Below are positions 6,353-13,456 of a stretch of 14,742 bases of DNA, piece after piece. Source of the DNA: Verrucomicrobiota bacterium (GTDB lineage Bacteria > Verrucomicrobiota > Verrucomicrobiia > Opitutales > Opitutaceae). Below the pieces are notes generated by a model. The model saw only the letters and a program-made list of their open reading frames with translations. It was not told the DNA's origin and did not search any database. Location: positions 1-14,742 of the forward strand of contig JAEZDN010000020.1 in NCBI GenBank assembly GCA_023433275.1. The letters are read 5' to 3'. The translations under genes were made by a program, and so were the position numbers. The first letter of the stretch is position 1; every line of letters begins with the position of its first letter.

Positions 6353-7402
6353 TCAAACGACCGCCGCCTCGCGCGCCTTCAGCGGGATGCCCGCCTTGAT
6401 CATCGCCTCGGCAATCTGGATCGAATTCAGCGCGGCGCCCTTCCAGAGGTTGTCGCCGCTCACCCAGAACGCCAGGCCGTTGTCCAGGGCGGTATCCCGT
6501 CGCAGACGCCCCACGCCGCATTTGACCTGGCGACTGAAATCCAGCGGCGTCGGGTAAACCTTGTTCGCCGGGTCATCGACGAGCTGCGCGCCCGCAAAGC
6601 CCGCGAGCACCTCACGCGCCTCGGCGAGGTCAACCGGGCGCTCAAACTCCGCGTTCACCGCCACCGAATGCGCCCGCACGACCGGCACGCGCACGCAGGT
6701 GGCCGACACCTTGAGCGCGGGCAGACCCATGATCTTCCGGCTTTCCTCGCGCATCTTGCTTTCCTCACCCGTGTAGCCGTCCGAGCCAAAGGAATCCACC
6801 TGCGGGATCACGTTCTGGAAAATCTGGTACGGATAAACCTTCCTCGTCAGCGCTTCGCCCTTGGCGTAGGCTTGGGTCTGCGCTTCGAGTTCATCGATCG
6901 CATCGGCCCCCGTGCCCGACACCGATTGGTACGTGGAGAAGAACACGCGCTTCACGCCGAACTTCCGGTGCAGCGGATAAAGGCCCATGAGCGCCACCGC
7001 CGTCGAGCAGTTCGGGCTCGCGATGATTCCCTGATGGCCCCGGGTGGCCTCGAGATTGATCTCGGGCACGACCAGCGGAACGGTCGGGTCCATGCGGAAC
7101 GCCGAGCTCTTGTCCAACACCAGGCACCCGCGCTTCACCGCCTCGGGCGCCAGCGCCTTGGCGATCGCACCCTCCGCCGCGAACAAGGCGATGTCGAGCC
7201 CGTCGAAAGCCTCGGGCTTCGCTTCCTGGATCGTGAGCTTTTTCCCGCCGACCTCGACGATTCGACCTGCGGAACGAGCCGAGGCCAGCAGCCGCAGCTC
7301 CGCGAGGGGAAACGAGCGCGACAGCAACAGACCGATCAATTCTTGACCGACCGCGCCCGTCGCACCGACGATACCGACTCTGTAGGAGGATGAATTACTC
7401 AC
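6353..7402 (-). CDS. asd: Aspartate-semialdehyde dehydrogenase
   Basis: The 349-residue product matches Asd, which reduces aspartyl-4-phosphate with NADPH to aspartate 4-semialdehyde. This is the branch point to lysine/diaminopimelate, threonine and methionine. The nucleotide-binding loop is VGIVGATGAVGQELI (residues 9-23). The catalytic cysteine is in ASPNCSTAVALM (Cys132), and the conserved Arg/His pair is in CVRVPVVRAHSVAVNAEF (Arg238, His245). FSTYQSVSGTGADAIDEL and QVDSFGSDGYTGEE are also typical. Length and motif spacing are normal. The GTG at 7400-7402 is the only sensible start, because the NADP loop begins nine residues after it. A longer frame upstream is antisense to the transpeptidase gene. 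The start directly abuts the divergent start at 7403, so its promoter and leader must lie inside that gene. Confidence 0.95.
   Translation of the reverse strand: MSNSSSYRVGIVGATGAVGQELIGLLLSRSFPLAELRLLASARSAGRIVEVGGKKLTIQEAKPEAFDGLDIALFAAEGAIAKALAPEAVKRGCLVLDKSSAFRMDPTVPLVVPEINLEATRGHQGIIASPNCSTAVALMGLYPLHRKFGVKRVFFSTYQSVSGTGADAIDELEAQTQAYAKGEALTRKVYPYQIFQNVIPQVDSFGSDGYTGEESKMREESRKIMGLPALKVSATCVRVPVVRAHSVAVNAEFERPVDLAEAREVLAGFAGAQLVDDPANKVYPTPLDFSRQVKCGVGRLRRDTALDNGLAFWVSGDNLWKGAALNSIQIAEAMIKAGIPLKAREAAVV
7384..7390 (+). promoter_or_regulatory. Perfect Shine-Dalgarno AGGAGGA inside the asd 5' end
   Basis: AGGAGGA is the clearest ribosome-binding site in the window. It lies 12 nt upstream of the GTG at 7403 of the L,D-transpeptidase, which is slightly far, and 21 nt before the next in-frame GTG at 7412. 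It is antisense to asd codons (the Ser-Ser-Tyr region), so one stretch of DNA serves both the Asd N-terminus and translation of the opposite gene. The distance supports the GTG at 7403 over later candidates. Confidence 0.6.
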
Positions 7403-7954
7403 GTGAATGATGTGTTGGAACGGATCAAAGAAAAGTGCCACGCGCTCGGACTCAAGCCGACATCGCGGCTTATTACCGTATCCATTGGCCGGCAGCTGCT
7501 TGGATTTTACCGCGACGGATCGCTCGTAAAATCCCACATCGTCTCCACTTCCCTCCGCCCGCCCTCGAATATCAGGGATTCCCTCGGGACCCCGCGCGGC
7601 CTGCACGAGATCGCCGAGAAAATCGGCGCCGGCCAGCCACCCGGCATCGTGTTCAAGGCCCGCGTCGCCACCGGCCAGCATTTTTCCGAACTCAGCCCCG
7701 CCGAGCAGGCCCGCAACCTGATCACCACGCGCATCCTTTGGCTGCGCGGCCTCGAACCGGGTCACAACGCCGGGACCAATCCGGCCGGCGAGGTGGTGGA
7801 TACCCACGACCGCTACATCTACATCCACGGCACCAATCACGAGCACCGCCTCGGCCAGCCCTTCAGCGCGGGTTGCATCGAAATGAACAACCTCGAGATC
7901 CTCGCCCTGTTTGAAGAAGTCCGCGCCCGCGACCAGGTGTGGATCGAGGACTAG
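7403..7954 (+). CDS. YkuD-family L,D-transpeptidase without a signal peptide
   Basis: The 183-residue product carries the YkuD catalytic signature HGTNHEHRLGQPFSAGCIEM with His142 and Cys158. This fold makes 3-3 cross-links between diaminopimelate residues in peptidoglycan or attaches proteins to it. A conserved run upstream (LITVSIGRQLLGFYRDGSLV, then VSTS and GTPRGLHEIAEKIG) is the usual first half of the domain. Two points are odd. The residue after Cys-Ile is Glu (GCIEM) where the family normally has Arg. The N-terminus MNDVLERIKEKCHALGLKPT has no signal peptide or membrane anchor, although the enzyme should act outside the cytoplasmic membrane. The gene may use non-classical export, or it may be cytoplasmic with another substrate. 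Start GTG 7403 abuts asd; GTG 7412 and TTG 7415 are alternatives. Confidence 0.88.
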   Translation: MNDVLERIKEKCHALGLKPTSRLITVSIGRQLLGFYRDGSLVKSHIVSTSLRPPSNIRDSLGTPRGLHEIAEKIGAGQPPGIVFKARVATGQHFSELSPAEQARNLITTRILWLRGLEPGHNAGTNPAGEVVDTHDRYIYIHGTNHEHRLGQPFSAGCIEMNNLEILALFEEVRARDQVWIED

Positions 7955-8045
7955 CCCGACACTGAGGCGTATCCTCCCGCAGAGCCCAAACTTTGACGCA
8001 GGCTCATGCAGTTGGATTACGAATTCGCTCTGAACTTCCCTCACC

Positions 8046-8075
8046 AAAAAGCGGAACGCGCTGACCCGGCGCGTT
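8046..8075 (-). terminator. Possible minus-strand intrinsic terminator
   Basis: AACGCGC (8055-8061) and GCGCGTT (8069-8075) are perfect 7-bp inverted repeats with a 7-nt loop. On the minus strand the stem is followed, after CCGC, by a T5 run (the A5 at 8046-8050). It would terminate transcription of the glycine-zipper gene, which ends at 8291, about 215 nt upstream on that strand. The four bases between stem and T-run weaken the call. Confidence 0.42.
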
Positions 8076-8172
8076 GCGTCGTAGCCGCTCCGAGCCAGCG
8101 CCCTGTTCAAGTCGCTCGAGCCTCCCTTGAATCGTTTCAGCTCCAGCAGGGACTTCCGCTCACGATGCCTTG

Positions 8173-8222
8173 ATTCCCCTCTATGAAGAGGGGTGGCGCG
8201 AAGCGACGGGGTGTGTGGGGCA
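8173..8222. repeat. Dispersed repeat with CCCCTC/GAGGGG hairpin
   Basis: The stretch has ATTCCCCTC, a 6-nt loop, GAGGGGTGGCGCGAAGCG and ACGGGGTGTGT. The perfect stem is CCCCTC (8176-8181) with GAGGGG (8188-8193). The pattern 'CCCCTC-loop-GAGGGGTGGC...CGGGGTGT' is a repeat I recognise from many intergenic regions in several bacterial phyla. It is non-coding, and its role is unknown. Confidence 0.6.
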
Positions 8223-8290
8223 GGCGTCGAAACCCGTGGAATATTCGCACCAAATCTCTGCTAGCGCGCGCCCATCCCTCCCTGCCCGCC

Positions 8291-8803
8291 TCACCGCACC
8301 TGCAGACCGCCGCCCGAATAGTTGTCCCCGTCCCCTTGCTCCCGCACCACCCGGGTATTGCCGCTGCTCTTCTCCAACACCACGCGCTCGCCCGGCATGA
8401 TCGGCTGTTTTTTGTCGCGCGGCTGGATGATCGTGACCGTTTTTCCGCCATCCATCGCAATGGTGATCTTGTCGCCAATTTGATTGTCCAGACCCGCGCC
8501 GGCCTTCGCGCCGATGATTCCGCCGATTGCTCCCGCCAAAATCATGGGATTCCCGCTCATGGCTCCTCGCCCCATCGCGCTGCCGATCTGCGACCCGGTG
8601 CCCGGCGCGCCCTCGTAGCTGCTCGGGGCCTGGATCAGCACTTCCTCCACCTCCATAACGAGCCCGGCTTCATGCGTGATCACCTGGCCGGCCTGGCTGG
8701 CCGAATAAACCGGCCGCGACGGGGTGCTGGACGTGCTTTCGCACCCAACGCACCCGAACAATCCCGCCAACACAACCAACACGTTCCAACTGGAAGTTTT
8801 CAT
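8291..8803 (-). CDS. SlyB-like glycine-zipper outer-membrane lipoprotein
   Basis: The 170-residue product starts MKTSSWNVLVVLAGLFGC, a signal peptide with two possible lipidation cysteines (Cys18 in LFGC or Cys21 in CVGC). Neither lipobox is perfect. The order of the mature part resembles SlyB/Pcp-type lipoproteins. A VYSASQAGQVI segment comes first, then a short strand-rich piece (MEVEEVLIQ), then a glycine-zipper stretch AGAIGGIIGAKAGAGLDN (PF05433-like). Last is a basic/acidic beta-rich tail with VTIIQPRDKKQPIMPGERVVL. Family members sit in the outer membrane and stabilise it under envelope stress. The ATG at 8803 is used because the signal peptide begins there; upstream frame residues are repeat-like. 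It follows the metal ATPase on the same strand by 191 nt and is probably a separate unit. Confidence 0.85.
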   Translation of the reverse strand: MKTSSWNVLVVLAGLFGCVGCESTSSTPSRPVYSASQAGQVITHEAGLVMEVEEVLIQAPSSYEGAPGTGSQIGSAMGRGAMSGNPMILAGAIGGIIGAKAGAGLDNQIGDKITIAMDGGKTVTIIQPRDKKQPIMPGERVVLEKSSGNTRVVREQGDGDNYSGGGLQVR

Positions 8804-8994
8804 AGTGAAGACGTGGCGACGCGCGGGGTCGGCTGGGGAATGAAACGACATGTTTTCATGGGGGTGAAACGGCCCGTCGTCGGCGCGATCACAGCCGGCA
8901 ATCGAGACGGTGGCAAGCGGGAGTTCGCTCTTCCTAACCCCGCCCCACTCCTCCTCACCGGGCGGTCCGTGCGAACGCGCGTCAGCTCTAGCCC

Positions 8995-11229
8995 TCACAC
9001 ATTCCGACCAAACAAGAGCCGCAGCGAGTTCAGGCAAACCACCAGCGTGCTCCCTTCATGCGCCGCGACACCCACCGCCAGCGGCACCGCCCCGATTGCA
9101 GTTGCGACGATCATCACGACCACCACGCCCAGCGACAGCGTCAGGTTCTGCCGGATGATCGCCTTGGCCCGCCGGCTCAACCGCTCGGCGGCGAGGAAGT
9201 TCTCGATCCGGTCATGCATGAGGATCACCTCCGCCTGTTCCAGCGCCGCATCGCTGCCGCGCGCCCCCATGGCCACGCTGACATCCGCCGCGGCCAGGCT
9301 CGGCGCGTCGTTCACGCCGTCCCCGACCATGGCCACTTTTCCGCCACCTTGTCTTAATTCCTGGATCGCCTCCACCTTTTGCTCCGGGGTCAAATGCGCC
9401 CGCACTTCATCCAAGCCGATCTCCCGGCCCACGGATTCCGCCGCAGCCCGGCGGTCCCCGGTCAGCATCACGGTCCGAATCCCCATCTTCTTGAGTTCCG
9501 CGAGCACACCCTTGGTCTCGGCCCGGATCTGGTCGCGCAACAACACCCGGCCCAACACATCGCGGCCGATCACCCACACCTCGGAAAGATCGGGCGCGGC
9601 CGGCGGGAGCTTTTCGGCCCAACCCGCCAGCGGTCCCGCCTCCAGCAGCTCCCGCCGTCCGAGCAGGGCCTGGGCGCCCTCGTGACGCCCGCTCACGCCC
9701 TGGCCGACAATGTTCCGAAACTCAGCCAGTTCGACCAGCCGCACGCCCCGTGCCTTTGCATCGCGCACGATCGCGCGCGCCAGAGGATGCTCCGACTTGC
9801 TTTCCAGCGCATACGCCAGCTCCTGCACCTCCGTCTCGCGCCCCTTCGGAAAACTCTCGTATCCCACCACCGCCAGCTCTCCCGTGGTCAACGTGCCGGT
9901 CTTGTCGAGCGCCACGACATCGACGTCCGCGAGCTTCTCGATCGCCGCGCCGCCCCGGAAAAGCACGCCGTGCCGCGCGCCCCAGGCAATCGCAGCCAGG
10001 ATCGCCGACGGGATCGAAAGCACCAGCGCGCACGGGCTGGCGACCACCATGAGGGTCATCGACCGGTAAAACGCCGACCGCACTTCCGGGGTGTTCACGA
10101 ACGCGGGCAGCCCGAATCCCAGCCACCACACCAAAAACATCGCAAACGATCCGCCGATGACCGCGTACGTGTAGCCCGTGCCAAACCGGTCCGTGAATCG
10201 CTCGCTCGGCGCCTTCAACTTCTGCGCGGTCTGAATCAGGCGGATGATTTTCTGCAGCGTGCTCTCGGCGGGCAGCCGGGCGACGGTGTAATCGACCGCG
10301 CCCCACAGGTTCAACGTGCCGCTGAACACCTGGTCGCCGATCCCCTTCTCCACCGGCGTCGCCTCCCCGGTCAGGTTGGCTTCATCGCTCGCGCTCTTTC
10401 CCGCCACGATGACGCCGTCCGCCGCAAACGCCGCGCCCGGTCTCGCCCGCACGCGATCGCCAATCTTGAGCTGCTCCACCGGCACCTCCCGCTCGCCGGC
10501 GCCGGCCTCCACCACCACCGCCGTTTTCGGGGCCGAGCGCAGCAGGGAACTCACCTCACGCTGCGTGCGGTCGAGGGCGTATTCCTCCATCGCCCCCGAC
10601 GCCGAAAACAGAAACAGCAGCAGCACCGCCTCGCCCCACGCGCCAATGAACATGGCTCCCACCGCCACCGCGAGCATCAGGAAATGAATGTCGACCTCGC
10701 GTTTCCTGATGTTTTCCCACGAATCCACCGCCGCGTCCCACCCGCCCGCAACGATGCCCACCAGATAGAACGACTTCGCGAGCCAGGGCATTCCCGGGGC
10801 GAAAACATCCGACAGAAATCCTGCGATCCCCGCTCCGCCGCAGACCGCCGCCAGCGTCGCCAACATCCGCCACTCCTGCTCGCCGTGCGCGCCGTCTGCC
10901 TCGATCTCCGGCCATTCGAGCTCGCGCCATTGCAAGAGGGATTCCGCCGTCACCCCCATGTTGCGCCCGATCACCACCGCGCCGCCTTCCCTCTTCATCG
11001 AAAACCCCGCCGCCGCCAGGCGCGCGGGCTGGTCGGCCAGGCGTTTCTCCACCGCCGCGATCGTGGCCGCCAGCCGCGCCTCCAGGTCAGTCAGGTCCAC
11101 GGTTCCCAAGGTGGCCACCGACACGCGATGTGCTTCGGGGTCCAACCGCACCGCCCCCACGCCAGGCTCCTCGCACAAAAAGCGCACCAGTTCGTCGGTC
11201 CAGTTGGAGTTGTGCGTTTCGGTTTTCAA
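8995..11229 (-). CDS. P1B-4-type heavy-metal-translocating ATPase
   Basis: The 744-residue product is a P1B-type ATPase that pumps metal ions out of the cytoplasm. It has a degenerate HMA-like N-terminal domain with no CxxC metal site. The actuator loop is TGEATP (about residue 285) and the metal-site motif in the membrane is SPC (398-400) rather than CPC. The phosphorylated DKTGTLT carries Asp442, and SEHPLARAI, MLTGDRR and VGDGVNDAP (near 633) follow. HEGSTLVVC (from residue 724) lies in the last membrane helix. SPC together with HEGxT marks the P1B-4 group, known for cobalt, zinc or iron(II) export rather than copper. The TTG at 11229 (LKTETHNSNW) is the likely start; the ATG at 11316 would add 29 residues read from an intergenic repeat. 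No metal-sensing regulator is adjacent. Confidence 0.92.
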   Translation of the reverse strand: MKTETHNSNWTDELVRFLCEEPGVGAVRLDPEAHRVSVATLGTVDLTDLEARLAATIAAVEKRLADQPARLAAAGFSMKREGGAVVIGRNMGVTAESLLQWRELEWPEIEADGAHGEQEWRMLATLAAVCGGAGIAGFLSDVFAPGMPWLAKSFYLVGIVAGGWDAAVDSWENIRKREVDIHFLMLAVAVGAMFIGAWGEAVLLLFLFSASGAMEEYALDRTQREVSSLLRSAPKTAVVVEAGAGEREVPVEQLKIGDRVRARPGAAFAADGVIVAGKSASDEANLTGEATPVEKGIGDQVFSGTLNLWGAVDYTVARLPAESTLQKIIRLIQTAQKLKAPSERFTDRFGTGYTYAVIGGSFAMFLVWWLGFGLPAFVNTPEVRSAFYRSMTLMVVASPCALVLSIPSAILAAIAWGARHGVLFRGGAAIEKLADVDVVALDKTGTLTTGELAVVGYESFPKGRETEVQELAYALESKSEHPLARAIVRDAKARGVRLVELAEFRNIVGQGVSGRHEGAQALLGRRELLEAGPLAGWAEKLPPAAPDLSEVWVIGRDVLGRVLLRDQIRAETKGVLAELKKMGIRTVMLTGDRRAAAESVGREIGLDEVRAHLTPEQKVEAIQELRQGGGKVAMVGDGVNDAPSLAAADVSVAMGARGSDAALEQAEVILMHDRIENFLAAERLSRRAKAIIRQNLTLSLGVVVVMIVATAIGAVPLAVGVAAHEGSTLVVCLNSLRLLFGRNV

Positions 11230-11250
11230 AAATGAAGTGCGGGACGGCCA

Positions 11251-11276
11251 GGCGCGGGGACATGCAGTCCCGAGCC
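11251..11276. repeat. REP-like hairpin between the metal ATPase and dinG
   Basis: GGGAC (11257-11261) pairs with GTCCC (11267-11271) around a 5-nt loop. An outer GGC/GCC pair (11251-11253, 11274-11276) is separated by small bulges. It lies in the 128-nt gap between divergent genes, so it is not a terminator for either. It is probably another dispersed palindrome. Reading through it would create the spurious 29-residue extension of the ATPase. Confidence 0.45.
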
Positions 11277-11357
11277 AGCCGCAAGCCACCCTGCCGGCTT
11301 CGCGCCCACCGCGCAAATTGATTTGCGCCCGCCCGCCGCGAGGCGCTCATTCGCCGG

Positions 11358-13424
11358 ATGATTGGGCTCAGCGATGAAGGCGGCGCCAAGCCGTCACGCC
11401 TCCGGGAACTCGCGCGCGATATTTTCGGCGAGGCCGGGACGCTGTGCGACGCCCTCAAGCTGGAGCACCGGCCCGAGCAGGAACAGATGGCCCGGGCCGT
11501 GGCCGGCGCCCTCGCCGACGATGTCCCGCTCCTCTTCGAAGCCGGCACCGGGGTCGGCAAGAGCCTCGCCTACCTCGTGCCCGGCATCATCCACGCCACC
11601 GACCAGGCCCGGCAGCTCATCGTCTCCACCCACACGATTTCCCTCCAGGAACAAATCGAGCAGAAGGACCTGCCCCTCTGCCGCCGCCTCTTCAAATCCG
11701 ACCCCGCGGGCGCGCCCTACGCCGACTTCCGCTCCACCGTGCTGGTGGGCAAGTCCAACTACCTTTGCCCCACCCGCCTCAGCCACGCCCTGGCGGACCG
11801 GGCGAGCCTCTTCGCCGACGCCGACTACGCCGAGTTGCAGCGCATCGCCGAGTGGGCGGAAACCACCACGACCGGCCTGCGCCACGAGCTAAAGCCGCCG
11901 CCGCGGCCCGAGATTTGGGACGCTGTGAACGCCGACTCGTCGGCCTGCTCGCGCAAGCATTGTGATTGCGAGAAATGCCACTACCAGCGCGCCCGGGCCC
12001 GCCTGCGCGGCGCGCAGGTCGTCATCGTCAACCACGCCCTGCTCTTCGCCCTGATCAATGCCGGCGGCGCCCAAGCCCAGGGCGCGGATCGCGATACTCG
12101 TGGCGTGCTGTTTCCCGACGACTTCCTCGTGCTCGACGAGGCTCATACCGTGCCGGAAGTGGCGACCGAGAATTTCGGCCTGTCCCTCAGCAGCTACGGG
12201 GTGGACCGCGCGCTCAAGTACCTTTTCAACCCGCGCACCAAGCGCGGCGTGCTCCGCAAGCATGGCGGTCCCGCCGGTCAGCAGCTCGTGGTCGATGCCC
12301 TCGACGCGTCGAAACAGTTCTTCGATTTCATCGCCACCCGCTTGCTCGAACAGCGTCCGATCGTTCGGATCCGGGAGACCGGCGTCGCCGAGCCGCTGCT
12401 CGACGGCCCGCTCGGCGCCCTGCACCGCCTGTTGTCCAAGGTCGCCGACAACCTCCCCGAGGGCCGCGACCACGACGAGGTCCAGGAACAGAAACAGCGC
12501 ATCAAGGGCCTGCAGGCCGGGCTGACCGAGTGGCTCACGCTCGGCGACAAGGGCCACGTCTACTGGGCCGAGCGCAGCGGCCGCAAGCAAACCATCGTTT
12601 CCCTGCGCAGCGCGCCGATCGACGTCGCACCCGAGCTGCGCAAGCACCTCTTTGGCTGCCAGACGAGTGTCGTGTGCACCAGCGCCACCCTGGCGATGGG
12701 CGGCACCATCGAACCATTCGCGGCCCGCGTAGGCGCCGATCACGCGGAGGCCGTGGCGGTGAAATCCCCCTTCGACTTCGAGCGCAACATGCGCGTGTAC
12801 GTCGCGACGGACGTACCGTTGCCCTCCCCGCAGGAGGCGAAGCTCGCGCTCGACACCCTCACCGACTACATCCGCTTCTGCACCGAACGCGTGGTCGGCG
12901 GCTCGCTGGTTCTTTTCACCAGCTATACGGACATGCGCGCCGTCGCCGCCACGTTGGAGCCCGAATGGCGCAAGGCCGGCCGGCCCTTTCTCCTCCAGGG
13001 CGCGGATCTTTCACGCACCGAGCTGACCCAGCAAATGCGCGCGCTGGGCAACGCCGTGCTCTTCGGCACCGACAGCTTTTGGACCGGCGTGGACGTGCCG
13101 GGCGCGGCCCTCTCGCAGGTCATCATCACCCGACTCCCCTTCGACCCTCCGACCCATCCGATCACCGAGGCGCGCTGCGAGCACATCCGCGATGCCGGTG
13201 GCAACCCCTTCAACGAGCTCACCCTGCCCGACGCGCTCATCAAGTTCCGCCAGGGCGTGGGCCGGCTGATCCGCAGCAAGAACGACCGCGGGCTCGTCAC
13301 CATCCTCGATTCCCGCGTGCTCGCGAAGACCTACGGCCGCGAGTTCCTCGGGAGTCTTCCTACCACCGAATACGAGCGGCTCGACCGTAAAAACCGCGAG
13401 CGGGTTTTTAGACCTTTCCCTTGA
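11358..13424 (+). CDS. dinG: DinG-type ATP-dependent Fe-S DNA helicase
   Basis: The 688-residue product is an XPD/DinG-type superfamily 2 helicase, unwinding DNA 5'-3' and able to clear R-loops or G-quadruplexes. Walker A is EAGTGVGKS (Gly63-Ser69) and Walker B is the DEAH box VLDEAHTV (260-263). Cysteines fit a 4Fe-4S cluster: Cys137 (NYLCP), then Cys197, Cys202 and Cys207 in ACSRKHCDCEKC, with an extra Cys204. The C-terminal half has GSLVLFTSYTDM, FGTDSFWTGVDVPGAAL and the arginine finger motif FRQGVGRLIRS. Length and order match DinG. The ATG at 11358 (MIGLSDEGG) is the first in frame. The last codons (KNRERVF) contain a terminator-like hairpin. A LexA site was not seen upstream. The PP2C gene starts 32 nt after the stop. 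Confidence 0.94.
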   Translation: MIGLSDEGGAKPSRLRELARDIFGEAGTLCDALKLEHRPEQEQMARAVAGALADDVPLLFEAGTGVGKSLAYLVPGIIHATDQARQLIVSTHTISLQEQIEQKDLPLCRRLFKSDPAGAPYADFRSTVLVGKSNYLCPTRLSHALADRASLFADADYAELQRIAEWAETTTTGLRHELKPPPRPEIWDAVNADSSACSRKHCDCEKCHYQRARARLRGAQVVIVNHALLFALINAGGAQAQGADRDTRGVLFPDDFLVLDEAHTVPEVATENFGLSLSSYGVDRALKYLFNPRTKRGVLRKHGGPAGQQLVVDALDASKQFFDFIATRLLEQRPIVRIRETGVAEPLLDGPLGALHRLLSKVADNLPEGRDHDEVQEQKQRIKGLQAGLTEWLTLGDKGHVYWAERSGRKQTIVSLRSAPIDVAPELRKHLFGCQTSVVCTSATLAMGGTIEPFAARVGADHAEAVAVKSPFDFERNMRVYVATDVPLPSPQEAKLALDTLTDYIRFCTERVVGGSLVLFTSYTDMRAVAATLEPEWRKAGRPFLLQGADLSRTELTQQMRALGNAVLFGTDSFWTGVDVPGAALSQVIITRLPFDPPTHPITEARCEHIRDAGGNPFNELTLPDALIKFRQGVGRLIRSKNDRGLVTILDSRVLAKTYGREFLGSLPTTEYERLDRKNRERVFRPFP
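13389..13409 (+). terminator. Terminator-like hairpin inside the dinG 3' end
   Basis: AAAAACCGC at 13389-13397 can pair with GCGGGTTTTT at 13400-13409 with one bulged G, around a very short loop, and the stem ends in a T5 run. It lies entirely within dinG codons for KNRERVF, 13 nt before the stop. It has the form of an intrinsic terminator. If active, it would cut the dinG transcript before its stop codon, so the next gene would need its own promoter. Confidence 0.5.
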
Positions 13425-13456
13425 TCGGAAGATGCCCCTACTCTCCACGATCACTG

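Larger units (their letters stand above)
7955..8290. other. Convergent non-coding stretch with two hairpin repeats
   Basis: This 336-nt gap separates two genes whose stops face each other. I see no convincing gene. A 55-codon ATG frame at 8006-8173 has third-position base use unlike its neighbours and no recognisable protein. The gap holds a terminator-like hairpin for the minus strand (8046-8075) and a dispersed repeat with a CCCCTC-TATGAA-GAGGGG hairpin (from about 8173). The rest (7955-8045 and 8080-8170) shows nothing I can name. Confidence 0.55.

Noticed and set aside
5190..6521. A 443-codon minus-strand frame opposite the Ppx/GppA gene
   Set aside because: Antisense shadow with low-complexity composition and no recognisable domain; it crosses a repeat and the asd end.
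7403..8110. N-terminal extension of asd read antisense through the transpeptidase gene
   Set aside because: The NADP-binding loop starts nine residues after the GTG at 7402. Upstream residues are antisense to a gene with clear YkuD motifs.
8006..8173. A 55-codon ATG frame in the convergent gap
   Set aside because: No recognisable protein, base use unlike neighbouring genes, and it overlaps a terminator-like hairpin. A degraded gene fragment cannot be excluded.
9379..11235. A 618-codon plus-strand frame opposite the metal ATPase
   Set aside because: Arg/His/Pro-rich shadow frame; the opposite strand encodes a complete P-type ATPase.
11966..13390. A 474-codon plus-strand frame overlapping dinG in another frame
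   Set aside because: Arg/Ala/Pro-rich shadow; dinG has all helicase motifs in its own frame.
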